Positions 53,848 through 62,694 of a DNA stretch of 64,000 nucleotides are shown here, piece after piece; the stretch's first letter is position 1; every line of letters begins with the position of its first letter. The notes beneath the pieces are model-generated. The model was not told the origin of the DNA. It searched no databases and saw nothing but the letters and a program-made list of their open reading frames with translations. Position numbers and translations under genes: made by a program. Source of the stretch: CBDCNP01 sp965222425 (GTDB lineage Bacteria; Acidobacteriota; Vicinamibacteria; Marinacidobacterales; DATDRI01); the NCBI GenBank assembly GCA_965222425.1, contig CBDCTW010000017.1, forward strand, positions 186,001 to 250,000, in the 5' to 3' direction.

Positions 53848-54256
53848 CCGCGAAGCCTTCTCGAATGGCTGCCTCACGCAACCGCTGATCCAGGCTGACG
53901 AGTTTTTCGCCCATCGGCTCTTCCTCGCAGGCGACTAGGGCTGCTGCCAGTTGCAGCGCGTCCGCTGCTCTCAGCGGGTGTACCGCGAGGAGGCGTCCCG
54001 CTCGTGAACGCACTTCCTCCGATGCAGGAACGGTATCGGCGTGCTGGAAGAATGACTGCAACCGCTCGAGAGCGGTATCCAGGATAGAGCGTGGCATGGG
54101 AGCTTCTCGATGACGTCGATGAATAGCCGACCGGCATTCGACCGGACTGGCCCACCAAACAACGGGGATCTCGCCCAGACCAGCGAGCGAGATCATTTCG
54201 GCAGATCTTGGTTCTGGCAAAAGGATCGGAACGAGGGCCGAGCTGTCCCAGAACAC
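53834..54256 (-). CDS. vapC: PIN-domain toxin VapC
   Basis: 140 residues with the PIN acidic residues: D in FWDSSALVPIL, E in PVECRSAIHRR, and D in RAADALQLAAAL, plus VSLDQRL. VapC toxins cleave tRNA or rRNA. GTG start overlaps the antitoxin stop (TAGTG). It runs 14 bases into the 3' end of convergent lipA. Confidence 0.92.
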   Translation of the reverse strand: MFWDSSALVPILLPEPRSAEMISLAGLGEIPVVWWASPVECRSAIHRRHREAPMPRSILDTALERLQSFFQHADTVPASEEVRSRAGRLLAVHPLRAADALQLAAALVACEEEPMGEKLVSLDQRLREAAIREGFAVIPD

Positions 54257-54549
54257 TAACGGCCCTCTTCCCTCTCGGAAAGAAGAGCCGCGAGTACCGC
54301 CTCGCCGATCTCGGGCGGGCCAGCTGGCGCTGACAAACAGGACTTCGGTACTTTGCCTCGGCCCAACTGCAACAGCCCCGCCTTGGCAAGTCGCTCCCGC
54401 CGCGTGCCACGCTTTTCCGCGCCATCAAGCGGCACGAGCTTGGCTATGGGCTGCCCGCGTTCCGTGATGAGAACCTCATCTCCCGATTTCACCCTCTTAA
54501 GGTACATCGTCAGGCGAGCTTTCAGTTCGGCCACTCCTGCTTGCTTCAT
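54256..54549 (-). CDS. vapB: Phd/YefM-like antitoxin VapB
   Basis: 97 residues: KQAGVAELKARLTMYLKRVK and GDEVLITERGQPIAKLVPLD, the Phd/YefM DNA-binding fold, then a longer toxin-binding tail. Represses its own promoter together with VapC. The ATG at 54549 falls at the expected transcription start (see promoter), so the mRNA is probably leaderless. Confidence 0.9.
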   Translation of the reverse strand: MKQAGVAELKARLTMYLKRVKSGDEVLITERGQPIAKLVPLDGAEKRGTRRERLAKAGLLQLGRGKVPKSCLSAPAGPPEIGEAVLAALLSEREEGR

Positions 54550-54555
54550 ATGTCC

Positions 54556-54584
54556 ATTATGGTCAGTTTTAAATGACCTGTCAA
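54556..54584 (-). promoter_or_regulatory. vapBC promoter with palindromic operator
   Basis: On the minus strand: TTGACA, 17-base spacer, CATAAT, ending six bases before the vapB ATG. A palindrome GGTCA-N8-TGACC (54561-54578) fills the spacer between -35 and -10, where VapBC binding would block RNA polymerase. Confidence 0.7.
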
Positions 54585-54680
54585 GTCCCTAGGCGGGAAT
54601 GGTTTTAGAACTCGCAAGAGCGGTACAAACCGCCCTCGGGTGTAATAATGGGTCTTGCGCAATGGGATATAGTAAAGCCG

Positions 54681-55516
54681 ATGAATAAACCTAAGACCAT
54701 CGACATCGAAGGAGTGACCCTTCACCTCACTTCGCCCGAAAAGAAAGTGCCGACTTGGGTAGGGCAGCGCGAAGTCTTGCTGCAACTTCTGGCCGCTTGG
54801 ACCTGCGTCGAAGAGAAGGATCTACCTCTTCATCCGCGTCTCCTCGGAAAGCCGGGCGTTGGCAAGACGACTCTGGCGTGCGCCGCCGCCCAGGAGCTAG
54901 GCCTCGGCGTCTACATCATGCAGGCGACGATGGATACGCGCCCGGAGGATCTCTTGGTTTCACCGGTCCTCGACCCCACCGGCGGGGTGCGCTACATGGC
55001 ATCGCCTCTGGTAAGCGCCATGGTTCGCGGCGGGGCCTGCGTGCTCGACGAGGCCAACCGCATGAGCGAGAGGTCTTGGGCCTCCTTGGCACCACTTCTC
55101 GATCATCGTCGTTACGCGAAGAGTCTTGTCGCGGGCGTCAAGATCTCGGCTCATGACGAGTTTCGCTTCGTCACCACTATGAATGAAGATGCGTCGACCT
55201 ACGAGGTTCCTGAGTACATCCACTCGCGCCTGATGCCGCAAATCTATGTGGACTTCCCCGAAGAAGACGAGGAGCGCGCGATTCTGAAGGAGCAGATTCC
55301 CTTCGCCGCCGACGATGTGCTGAACTACGTCCTTGCCTACCTGCAGGCCGCCCACCAAGCCGATCTTCGCTACACCGTTAGAGACGGGATGAACGTCGTG
55401 CGCTACGCCATGAAATGTTGCACACCAAGCGCGCACCGGACGCCAAGTCCGCCGTAGACAAAGCCCTCGGGCTGGCAATGGGAGCCGAGGAGGCCAAGCA
55501 GTTCGATATCTTCTGA
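54681..55516 (+). CDS. MoxR-type AAA+ ATPase, frameshifted near its end
   Basis: About 277 residues: Walker A GKPGVGKTTL (about residue 55), Walker B ACVLDEANRM (about 130), sensor 1 FVTTMNEDA and the arginine-rich HSRLMPQIYVDFP. This is the MoxR/GvpN-like group that remodels partner proteins, usually with a VWA protein. The frame is broken near 55414 (three A instead of four); the correct tail reads MLHTKRAPDAKSAVDKALGL and ends FDIF, stop at 55514-55516. Ten bases separate it from the TraB-like gene. ATG 54681 fits; 54648 is an alternative. Confidence 0.85.
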
Positions 55517-55526
55517 CGTTTTAGAC

Positions 55527-57549
55527 ATGGACCGGAAGCGCCGGAAGGGCCAGAAGAATAAGACCAGCTTAAGGGCTCTGACACCAGAGGTTGTTCCGGG
55601 CGTTCATTTGCTTCCGGTTGTGCACGACCGTCTCGATGTCGCTTCGGTTGTACGGGCCGCTTTAGACGAACTCAATCCGTCCGGGATCGCAGTCGAGCTC
55701 CCAACCAGCCTGACCGAGATCGTTCTGAAAGCGATCCGGCGTCTGCACAAGGTCTCGCTCGTCATCTCCGAGCGAAGTGGCGAAGACGCTCTTGTCTGGG
55801 TCTCCATTCTCGGCGATCCGTTTGCCGAAGCGCTCCGATGGGCGAACGAGCGTGAAAAATCAATCTTCTTCGTGGATCCCGATATCCCGTACGAGGAGCG
55901 TCGAAGGGATCCGGTGCCCGATCCCTACGCGCTCTGGCACCTCGGGCCGCAGAGGTACCTCGAGCTGCTGGTCGAGCAGAGTGACGCGGCGCCGTCGAGC
56001 GATGCAGATAGACAACGCGAATCGGGCATGGCTCACCGCATCAAACAAGCGAGAGAGGCGTGCCCCCCTGGTCCACTGCTTTCGTTGCTCGGGGCGGCGC
56101 ACGTGCGGGCGGTAGGTCGTCTGGTGAAGAAGCCCACTGCCGAGCCTTTTGTCCGTATCAAGCGTAGCCACGCCGAGATTCGTCACCTCCATCCGGACAG
56201 TCTCACCGCAATCCTGCCCGATCCGCCGCTGGCACATTCCGTCTTCGAGCTTTTGCGGGATGGAAAAGCTCCCGAGGAGGTCGAGCTGCAATCGGCGCTT
56301 TCTCGTCAAGTCTCCTGGGTTCAATACGGACTTAGGGTCATCACCGGAGAGAAGGACGAGCAAGCGAAGGAACGCCCGATGAATGTGGCCCGGTACGCAG
56401 CGTACCATGGGCACCAGACCACATTCACGGGGAAGCGGTTCCCCGATCGTCGAGCACTTGCAGAATGTTGTTTGGCGCATCGGGGCTTCATCCTACGAGG
56501 CTCAAACCCACGAGAACGTTCAACCGTGGCAGCGGAAGATGTTTTTCGACTTTGGATGCCGCTACGCTCGGATTCAAGGCGTCTTGGTCCCAGGACTCTA
56601 CGAATGGGCGGTCGCGGCCCGGGGAGTGGGCGACGACAACTTCGCATGGGAGGTTTTTGACGTGGCGCGCACCTACCCGTGGCAAAAAGCGACCGCCGAG
56701 CTGGCCACAGCACGCATCGATGGGGACGAGCTCGATCTTGGCACGAGGAAGATCACATTTCGCAAACGGTTCTTTCGCGTCAAGCAACGTCCGACCCGTG
56801 TCCCGGTGCGGGAGCGGCCGACGACTGACGACCCGCAAAAGTGGCTCGACGCCTTCGATCTGATGGGACTTTGCTCTCATCGCCCCGAGGACATCGTGAT
56901 CGAAGACTACGCGCGATACCTTCAGAGCAAAGGGGCCGCCATCGTCTCCGCAGAGCGCAAACGTACCGAGCCCTTTACCAGCACGATGCTCGACGGCATC
57001 GACATGCGGGAAACTCTCCGCAACCTGCACGACGGTCGAGTCTACGTTCAGGAACTGGGTCGCTCACTGGGGGATGCTGGATCGGTTGTGGTGATCTTCG
57101 ATCGAGACCGTGAGGGAGGGCGATTTCCTTACTGCATGACGTGGCTCGGTGAACACGAACAAGAGTCGGACATGGCGTTTTACTCCACCGATCCTGGGGG
57201 GCAGGTTGTGGGACCCGGTATCATGCGCGCGACGTACGGCGGATTCATGATGACGTACCCACCGCGCCGAGTTTTCGATGTTTGGCAGGATCGGGAGTAC
57301 CGTCTAGCGAAGGAGAAAGCTGAAGTTCTCCTTATGGCGGCCTTGGATTACAGTGAGGAAAAGCTCGTCGTCCATCTGGCCAAAGATGCACCATCGCCTG
57401 AGATGCACCGGTACGCCGCTTTGCAGAAGAAGCGGATTATTCACAGCCCTCTCGGCTCTATGTCGCCGGTCACTCTGAAAAAGATCCGCGTTGTGCATCT
57501 TCTGGCAGGTCGAGACAAGCGAGACATCGCTCGAGACTATATCTGGTGA
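55527..57549 (+). CDS. Large TraB-like protein with a novel C-terminal region, frameshifted
   Basis: About 673 residues in two frames joined near 56430-56440, where an extra C in CCCC fits. N-terminal part: GVHLLPVVHDRLDVASVVRA, then SGIAVELP, and later PGPLLSLLGAAHVRAVGR. These are the H/E and late GxxH features of the TraB/ChaN-like superfamily. C-terminal part (about 300-673): QPWQRKMFFDFGCRYARIQG then VPGLYEWAVAARGVGDDNF, CSHRPEDIVIEDYARYLQSK and the end KKIRVVHLLAGRDKRDIARD. I do not recognise the second half. The neighbouring AAA+ gene suggests a MoxR-dependent machine. Its stop overlaps the SLC13 start. Confidence 0.7.
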
Positions 57550-59309
57550 TCATCACTTTCGGGATTCTTGCTGCCGCGCTTGTTCTCTTTATCTGGGGGC
57601 GCTGGCGCTATGATGTCGTCGCTTTCGTCTGCCTTATGGTTGGGGTATTGGCTGGTGTCGTGCCGTTTGAAGACGCTTACTCCGGTCTAGGCCACCCGGC
57701 CGTCATCACAGTCGCCGCGGCATTGGTACTTAGCCGCGGTTTGCAGAGCTCGGGCCTCATCGATCGAATGGCGCGAGGCCTCACCGTGTTCAATCAGCGT
57801 CCACTTCTGATGATTGGGGCGCTCACCGTCTTGGCTGCCGTCCTCTCCGCCTTCATGAATAATGTCGCGGCGCTCGCGCTTCTGATGCCGTTGGCACTCC
57901 AATCGGGTCTACCTCCCGCACAGATCTTGATGCCGCTTTCCTTCGGCTCGATCCTCGGTGGCCTCACCACGCTCATCGGAACACCTCCTAACATCATCAT
58001 TGCTTCTTATCGTGCGGATGCCGCGGGCGAGCCGTTCGGGCTGTTCGACTTTTCGCCGGTCGGCGTGCCGCTCGCGATCGTCGGCGTTGTCTACATCACG
58101 TTTCTTGGATGGAGGTTCATACCGAAAGAACGTCGCGGCCAGAGGCCGCCACAGGATCTCTTCGAGATCGCGAATTATGTCGTCGAGGTGAAAGTGCCCA
58201 AGGGGTCGAAGTCGGTAGGGAAGGAGGTGGAGGAGCTAGAGAAGACGTCCGAGGGTGAGGTCACGGCCGTTTCTCTGATTCGCCGGCGAAAGCGTCTACC
58301 GGGAACACCGAGACATGAAATCATAGAAGAAGGCGACATCTTGTTGTTGGAGGCGGATCCAGACGACCTCGACAAGTTGATGAAAGCCGCCGGGCTCGAG
58401 TTAGCGAGCAGGAAGGAAAAGAAGGATGAAGTGGCGCCGAGCCCCGACGATCTGGCTCTGATAGAAGCGGTCATCCCTCCCGGCGCCCGAATCGAAGGTC
58501 GAACGTCCGGTGACCTGAGATTACGATCCCGCTATAACGCAAACCTACTCGCCATATCCCGAGAGGGGAGACCCATCAACACCAGGCTCCGAAAGGTCAA
58601 GCTGCGCGCGGGGGACGTATTGCTACTACAAGGGGAGTCCGAGACTCTCGCCGACACGGTAGCGTCGCTCGACTGTCTCCCGCTCGCCGAACGCGGACTC
58701 CAACTCGGAAAGCGCCGAGAGGCCTTCTTGCCAGTAGCCATATTCCTCGGGGCCATTGGCGTCACCGCGGCGGGGATTTTGCCGGTTCAGGTCGCGTTCG
58801 GTGCCGCCGTCGCCGCCCTCGTCGTCTTCAACGTTCTCACCCCGCGCCAGGTCTACGAGACCATCGATTGGCCGATCATCATCCTGCTGGCATCCATGAT
58901 TCCCATCGGGCAGGCTCTCCAGGCGACGGGAGGGACGGACTGGATCGCGGGTAACATCGCTCGGCTCGGTTCGGCGGTTCATCCGATCGCTGTCCTTGCG
59001 GCCATCATGATCATTACGATGACGCTTTCCGATCTCATGAACAACGCGGCGACCGCCGTCGTCATGGCCCCGATTGCAACCAGCCTGGCCGCCGCACTCA
59101 ACGTTAACCCCGACCCCTTTCTGATGGCGATCGCAATCGGGGCTTCGTGTGCGTTCCTAACTCCCATCGGTCATCAGAACAACGTTCTGGTCATGGGGCC
59201 GGGCGGCTATCAATTCGGCGACTACTGGCGAATGGGCCTTCCGCTCGAGATCCTGATCGTTGTCGTCTCGCTCCCGCTTCTCGTGACGGTTTGGCCGCTA
59301 GGACTTTAG
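57546..59309 (+). CDS. SLC13/DASS-type permease with RCK_C (TrkA-C) domains
   Basis: 587 residues: two membrane halves with the conserved MNNVAALALLMPLAL and LIGTPPNIIIASYR, and MNNAATAVVMAPIA and TPIGHQNNVLVMGPG, flanking two soluble TrkA-C-type domains (about residues 215-380). Transports anions such as sulfate or carboxylates with Na+. GTG start overlaps the previous stop (GTGA), so it is co-translated with the TraB-like gene. Confidence 0.88.
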   Translation: MIITFGILAAALVLFIWGRWRYDVVAFVCLMVGVLAGVVPFEDAYSGLGHPAVITVAAALVLSRGLQSSGLIDRMARGLTVFNQRPLLMIGALTVLAAVLSAFMNNVAALALLMPLALQSGLPPAQILMPLSFGSILGGLTTLIGTPPNIIIASYRADAAGEPFGLFDFSPVGVPLAIVGVVYITFLGWRFIPKERRGQRPPQDLFEIANYVVEVKVPKGSKSVGKEVEELEKTSEGEVTAVSLIRRRKRLPGTPRHEIIEEGDILLLEADPDDLDKLMKAAGLELASRKEKKDEVAPSPDDLALIEAVIPPGARIEGRTSGDLRLRSRYNANLLAISREGRPINTRLRKVKLRAGDVLLLQGESETLADTVASLDCLPLAERGLQLGKRREAFLPVAIFLGAIGVTAAGILPVQVAFGAAVAALVVFNVLTPRQVYETIDWPIIILLASMIPIGQALQATGGTDWIAGNIARLGSAVHPIAVLAAIMIITMTLSDLMNNAATAVVMAPIATSLAAALNVNPDPFLMAIAIGASCAFLTPIGHQNNVLVMGPGGYQFGDYWRMGLPLEILIVVVSLPLLVTVWPLGL

Positions 59310-59372
59310 CGAGGTCGCTCTCGCCAGACCCGTTTCCGGTTTGACATCTGATGCGCCAACTTCGGGCGAGTC

Positions 59373-59807
59373 TTGAGCTACTCGGTCGACGTAAACGTCC
59401 TTCTCTACGCCTCCGACCAATCAAGCCCGTTCCACCGGACGGCGTCGGACTTCCTTAGGCAGTGCTCCTCCGCTGGGGATCTCTTCTGCCTTGCCTACAT
59501 GACGTTGATGTCCTATCTCCGTATCGCAACTCATCCCAGGATCTTCACGAATCCACTGTCTCCCGAGGAAGCTTTGGAGAACCTGCAGATGCTCGTCAGC
59601 CTGCCGCAGGTTCGCCTTATTTCGGAAGACGACGGATTCCTAGAAATCTATCGGGAGATCACCGAACACTTCCCCGTGCGAGGTAACCTGGTTCCCGACG
59701 CGCACCTCGCGGGTCTCCTCCGAAAGCATGAGGTCCGCACGATCTATACGAACGATCCAGATTTCAAGAAGTTCGACTTCATTCGAGTCGAGAATCCGTT
59801 TTCCTGA
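59373..59807 (+). CDS. PIN-domain toxin without a visible antitoxin
   Basis: 144 residues of the VapC type: D in YSVDVNVLLYA, a middle acidic residue, VPDAHLAGLLRKH and TNDPDF near the end. TTG start, no clear ribosome site. The 60 bases upstream do not encode a complete antitoxin, so the pair may be broken or the antitoxin too diverged to see. Confidence 0.8.
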   Translation: MSYSVDVNVLLYASDQSSPFHRTASDFLRQCSSAGDLFCLAYMTLMSYLRIATHPRIFTNPLSPEEALENLQMLVSLPQVRLISEDDGFLEIYREITEHFPVRGNLVPDAHLAGLLRKHEVRTIYTNDPDFKKFDFIRVENPFS

Positions 59808-59919
59808 CGAATGGTCTTCGAGTGTATCTCGAGGCCATCAGCGGATGCCGCTTCTGGTTCCCGGTCCCGCCGTTCGACGGTGGTTCTAAGAGTCGACATT
59901 GAAGTAGAAGACCCGTTCC

Positions 59920-60730
59920 ATGTCGGCACGCATGCGAGTAACTGACGGCTACAGCCTCATCGAGGCATTAGTTGGTCTTTCGATCACGCTAGTCGTTGTG
60001 GGTTTCCTCCTACACAGCGACCGTATGGTCGAGTTTCTAAACGCGATAGATGTTCGTAACGACGCCGAGGCGGCAATGGCGACCTGGGCCTTCGATGAAA
60101 TCGCGCATGAAATCGCGAGGACCGGTTATGGCATTGACGGGGCGATCGAGGTCTTACCTTTTCTCGCCGAGGATCCCATCCCCGCGTCCAACGTAATTAC
60201 ACTCCGATCTAATCCGAGGGGCTCGTCGGCGTGTTGCTGGCAGACCTCGCCTCGAGCGGCGTTGAAGTACGTGTTGCCGGGGCCGAGCTCTTCAAGGTCG
60301 GCGACTGGGTGCTTCTTTTCGACCTGGGTGGCAACTCGGAGAGCGCGGAAGTCGTGCTCGCCACTCGCGAGACTTTGGCTTTTCGTTCCATCGACTCCAC
60401 CGACGGCGAGTTGCTCGAGACTTACTCGCCTTATCGACGGGCGAGGGTTGCAAAACTTCGCGAGGTCCGGTTTCGCCTCGAGCGCGGACTCGAGGAAGAG
60501 GAGAACGTTCTAACAAAGGAAGTCTCCGGCGGTACGCCGCAAGTGTTGGCTCGCGGGGTCCGCGATTTGAAATTCGATTACCTCGATGGCGCGGTGACAA
60601 CGTTGAACCGGCTCACGTGGATTTCGGCGAGCGCGTGGCTCTCGTTCGCGTCCATCTTGCGCTGCCTTCGGCCGAGGCTAAATCGTCGACCTCGTCCCTC
60701 ACGACGGCCATCGCGCTCGGCCGTCACTCG
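59920..60730 (+). pseudogene. Type IV prepilin-like (PilW/PilV-type) protein, two frameshifts
   Basis: N-terminus has a prepilin peptidase site and pilin helix: GYSLIEALVGLSITLVVVGF (cleavage before Y in RVTDGY, Glu at +5). Then NDAEAAMATWAFDEIAHEIA and later blocks GLVGVLLADLASSGVEVRVA, VGDWVLLFD, VSGGTPQVLARGVRDLKFDY and GERVALVRVHLALPSA. These blocks lie in three frames (lesions near 60215 and 60600). Each is one missing base. Minor pilin that could be assembled at the inner membrane. It may be fused to the propeller that follows. Confidence 0.65.
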
Positions 60731-60846
60731 GTGGTTTTGGGCTTGGAAACACGGCGCCTGCCTCGATTACGACTCACCCATATCCTCCATTCGATCGCCA
60801 AGCCCGCGGACTTCGTTGGCGCGGTCGGACCGGCGAGCGCGTTATC

Positions 60847-61785
60847 TTGTCTCATGACCAAGACGCGGCGTCGCTTCAGGTATTTCCCATGGAGGGGCAA
60901 GGCGGTGGCGACGCGAGGGGGAGCGTCGTTCTTCTTCCCGGCGTTCGCGAGCCGATCGCGATGTGTTTCGGCCCGGAAAAGGGTCCTCTCGCGGGCTCGC
61001 TCTTCGTTGCCGCGTTCGGGTCCCAGCGGGGCCACTTGGTGCGCGTGCTGCCCGAAGATGGCATTGGACTTTCGCCGCGGTCTCGCCAGCTGACATTCAC
61101 GAACACCGGGATACTCGATCCGATCGGCGGCATGACGTTTGGGCCAGACGGTGCTCTGTACATTTCTCGTCGGGAACATGGCGCTATCTTTCAGTACCGC
61201 TTCGATTCGAACGGCGACCCGAAGGGTGTTCCCGAAGAAGTGGCCGCCCTCCCTGGCAGTCCGGGGCGCATGGTCCTTGGGCGAGACCAAACCATCTACT
61301 TCCTGGTGGATGAGCATGGCAGAGGGAGTCTGTGGAAGCTGCCCTTCGACGAAACCCTCTCAGCCGGACAGCCGGCTCGTGTCGGTCCGCTAACGGGGCA
61401 AGGTCTATCTCTGGCGTGGGATCCTGAAGGAAATTCTCTTTACGCTTTAGTTCAAAGCGGATTGGGGGATGCGGTCATCGTCGAGATTTCGCCCCGGTGG
61501 TCTGGCGAGCCGTCGCAGATGCCGCTCGAGATATTTCGCCTTTCCGATTGGCGACGGAAGCTTGATGAGGCGCCGCTATCACGCTCGGTGAGCCTTCCCG
61601 GGGAGCTGATGCTTGAGCGTTTGGACTTTCTGTCTTTCGATTCCCGAGGCTCGCTCTATCTCGGGATCACCGAAATGGATCTGGTGCTTCGTATCCACGT
61701 CAACCGCCCGGGTACCCCGGGTAGTGTTGTCCCCGCGATGGAAGTTGGCTCCGTCGTGGACAGCCAGTTCGCCGGACACCAGTAG
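60847..61785 (+). CDS. Beta-propeller (NHL/SMP-30-like) protein, 5' end unclear
   Basis: About 310 residues of repeating beta-strand units such as FTNTGILDPIGGMTFGPDGA, ALYISRREHGAIFQYRFD, SPGRMVLGRDQTIYFLVDEH and LDFLSFDSRGSLYLGITEMD. This fits a six-bladed propeller. No enzyme motif is recognised. TTG 60847 is an arbitrary start: the frame is open upstream to the prepilin region (reads GNTAPASITTHPYPPFDRQA), and there is no ATG or GTG. So it may be the C-terminal part of the prepilin-like protein. Confidence 0.6.
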   Translation: MSHDQDAASLQVFPMEGQGGGDARGSVVLLPGVREPIAMCFGPEKGPLAGSLFVAAFGSQRGHLVRVLPEDGIGLSPRSRQLTFTNTGILDPIGGMTFGPDGALYISRREHGAIFQYRFDSNGDPKGVPEEVAALPGSPGRMVLGRDQTIYFLVDEHGRGSLWKLPFDETLSAGQPARVGPLTGQGLSLAWDPEGNSLYALVQSGLGDAVIVEISPRWSGEPSQMPLEIFRLSDWRRKLDEAPLSRSVSLPGELMLERLDFLSFDSRGSLYLGITEMDLVLRIHVNRPGTPGSVVPAMEVGSVVDSQFAGHQ

Positions 61786-61818
61786 GGCCTCATCGGTCGT
61801 TCGGGACCGGCAGTGGCT

Positions 61819-62625
61819 TCACGAGGTTTTTCGAGTCGCCACCGCAACCAAAGACAGTCCGAAAGGAAGCCGCGCGGCGCGGATGATGGAGGCTTCCAGC
61901 TTGAGGACAGCCGTGAGCAATCGATTGAGTGCGGGAGGTACGTCCCTCAGCTGCGAGGCATCCTGGTCTCCTGGCAGGACCTTGTCCACGAGTCTCGAAG
62001 CGACCGCGACAGGGAAGAGAAAGCAGTTCACATAGGACACGTAGACCGGCGCCAGGCCCGCGCGCTCGAGCTTCTCCTTCAGCTCACGCTTCGCGTATCG
62101 GTGGCGGGTGTGGACGACGATATCGTGGCGGCTCCTCAGGCGGTCGTGAGCCGGCACCCTTATTAACAATGTACCCCCCGGCCGGAGAACCCTTGCCATT
62201 TCTCTAAGTGCGACCCGGTCGTCCGCAACCGCTTGGTGATAGATGACGTCGAAGGACGTGACGAGATCGAAGGCGTCCGAGGCGAAGGGAAGGCTTGGCA
62301 GGGAGCTCCGAACCAGATGCCCCTTTTGCCGGCGCCGGGCGAACGCGAGGGCTTCGTCGGAGAGATCGATCCCCACGACCGAGCCGTACGACTGAAGATG
62401 CGGGATCATGCCTCCCGTTCCGCAGCCGGCATCGAGGATCGAAAGGGGTGGGGACGCACGCACGAATCGTTCGATGAGTGCGAAACTGAGTTTCCTCATG
62501 CCGAGGAACCACCACAAGCGGTCCTCCAGCTCGAAGAGTCGCTGATACTGGTCTTTGTCCACCGCGGCGCATTTTACCGCGATCCCACTCGAGTCTCCCC
62601 GATTAAGATTTACGTGACGAATCAC
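61819..62625 (-). CDS. Class I SAM-dependent methyltransferase
   Basis: 268 residues: SAM-binding ILDAGCGTGGMIPHL, GIDLSDEALAFARRR, FDLVTSFDVIYH, then RVLRPGGTLLIRVPAHDRLR. A hydrophobic segment (YVNCFLFPVAVASRLV) in the C-terminal half is typical of lipid or glycan methyltransferases. GTG start at 62625; the GTG at about 62563 (VDKDQYQRLF) could be the real one. Divergent from the DUF2723 gene. Confidence 0.85.
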   Translation of the reverse strand: MIRHVNLNRGDSSGIAVKCAAVDKDQYQRLFELEDRLWWFLGMRKLSFALIERFVRASPPLSILDAGCGTGGMIPHLQSYGSVVGIDLSDEALAFARRRQKGHLVRSSLPSLPFASDAFDLVTSFDVIYHQAVADDRVALREMARVLRPGGTLLIRVPAHDRLRSRHDIVVHTRHRYAKRELKEKLERAGLAPVYVSYVNCFLFPVAVASRLVDKVLPGDQDASQLRDVPPALNRLLTAVLKLEASIIRAARLPFGLSLVAVATRKTS

Positions 62626-62694
62626 TGATACAGGACGCTAGCCAAGCGTGTTATAAGATGTCACGCTACGAGGCCGAACTGGTATCGCGGATGG

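Noticed and set aside
60617..61093. 158-codon ORF as a separate gene
   Set aside because: Only its first part matches the prepilin-type sequence; the remainder is a shadow of the propeller frame.
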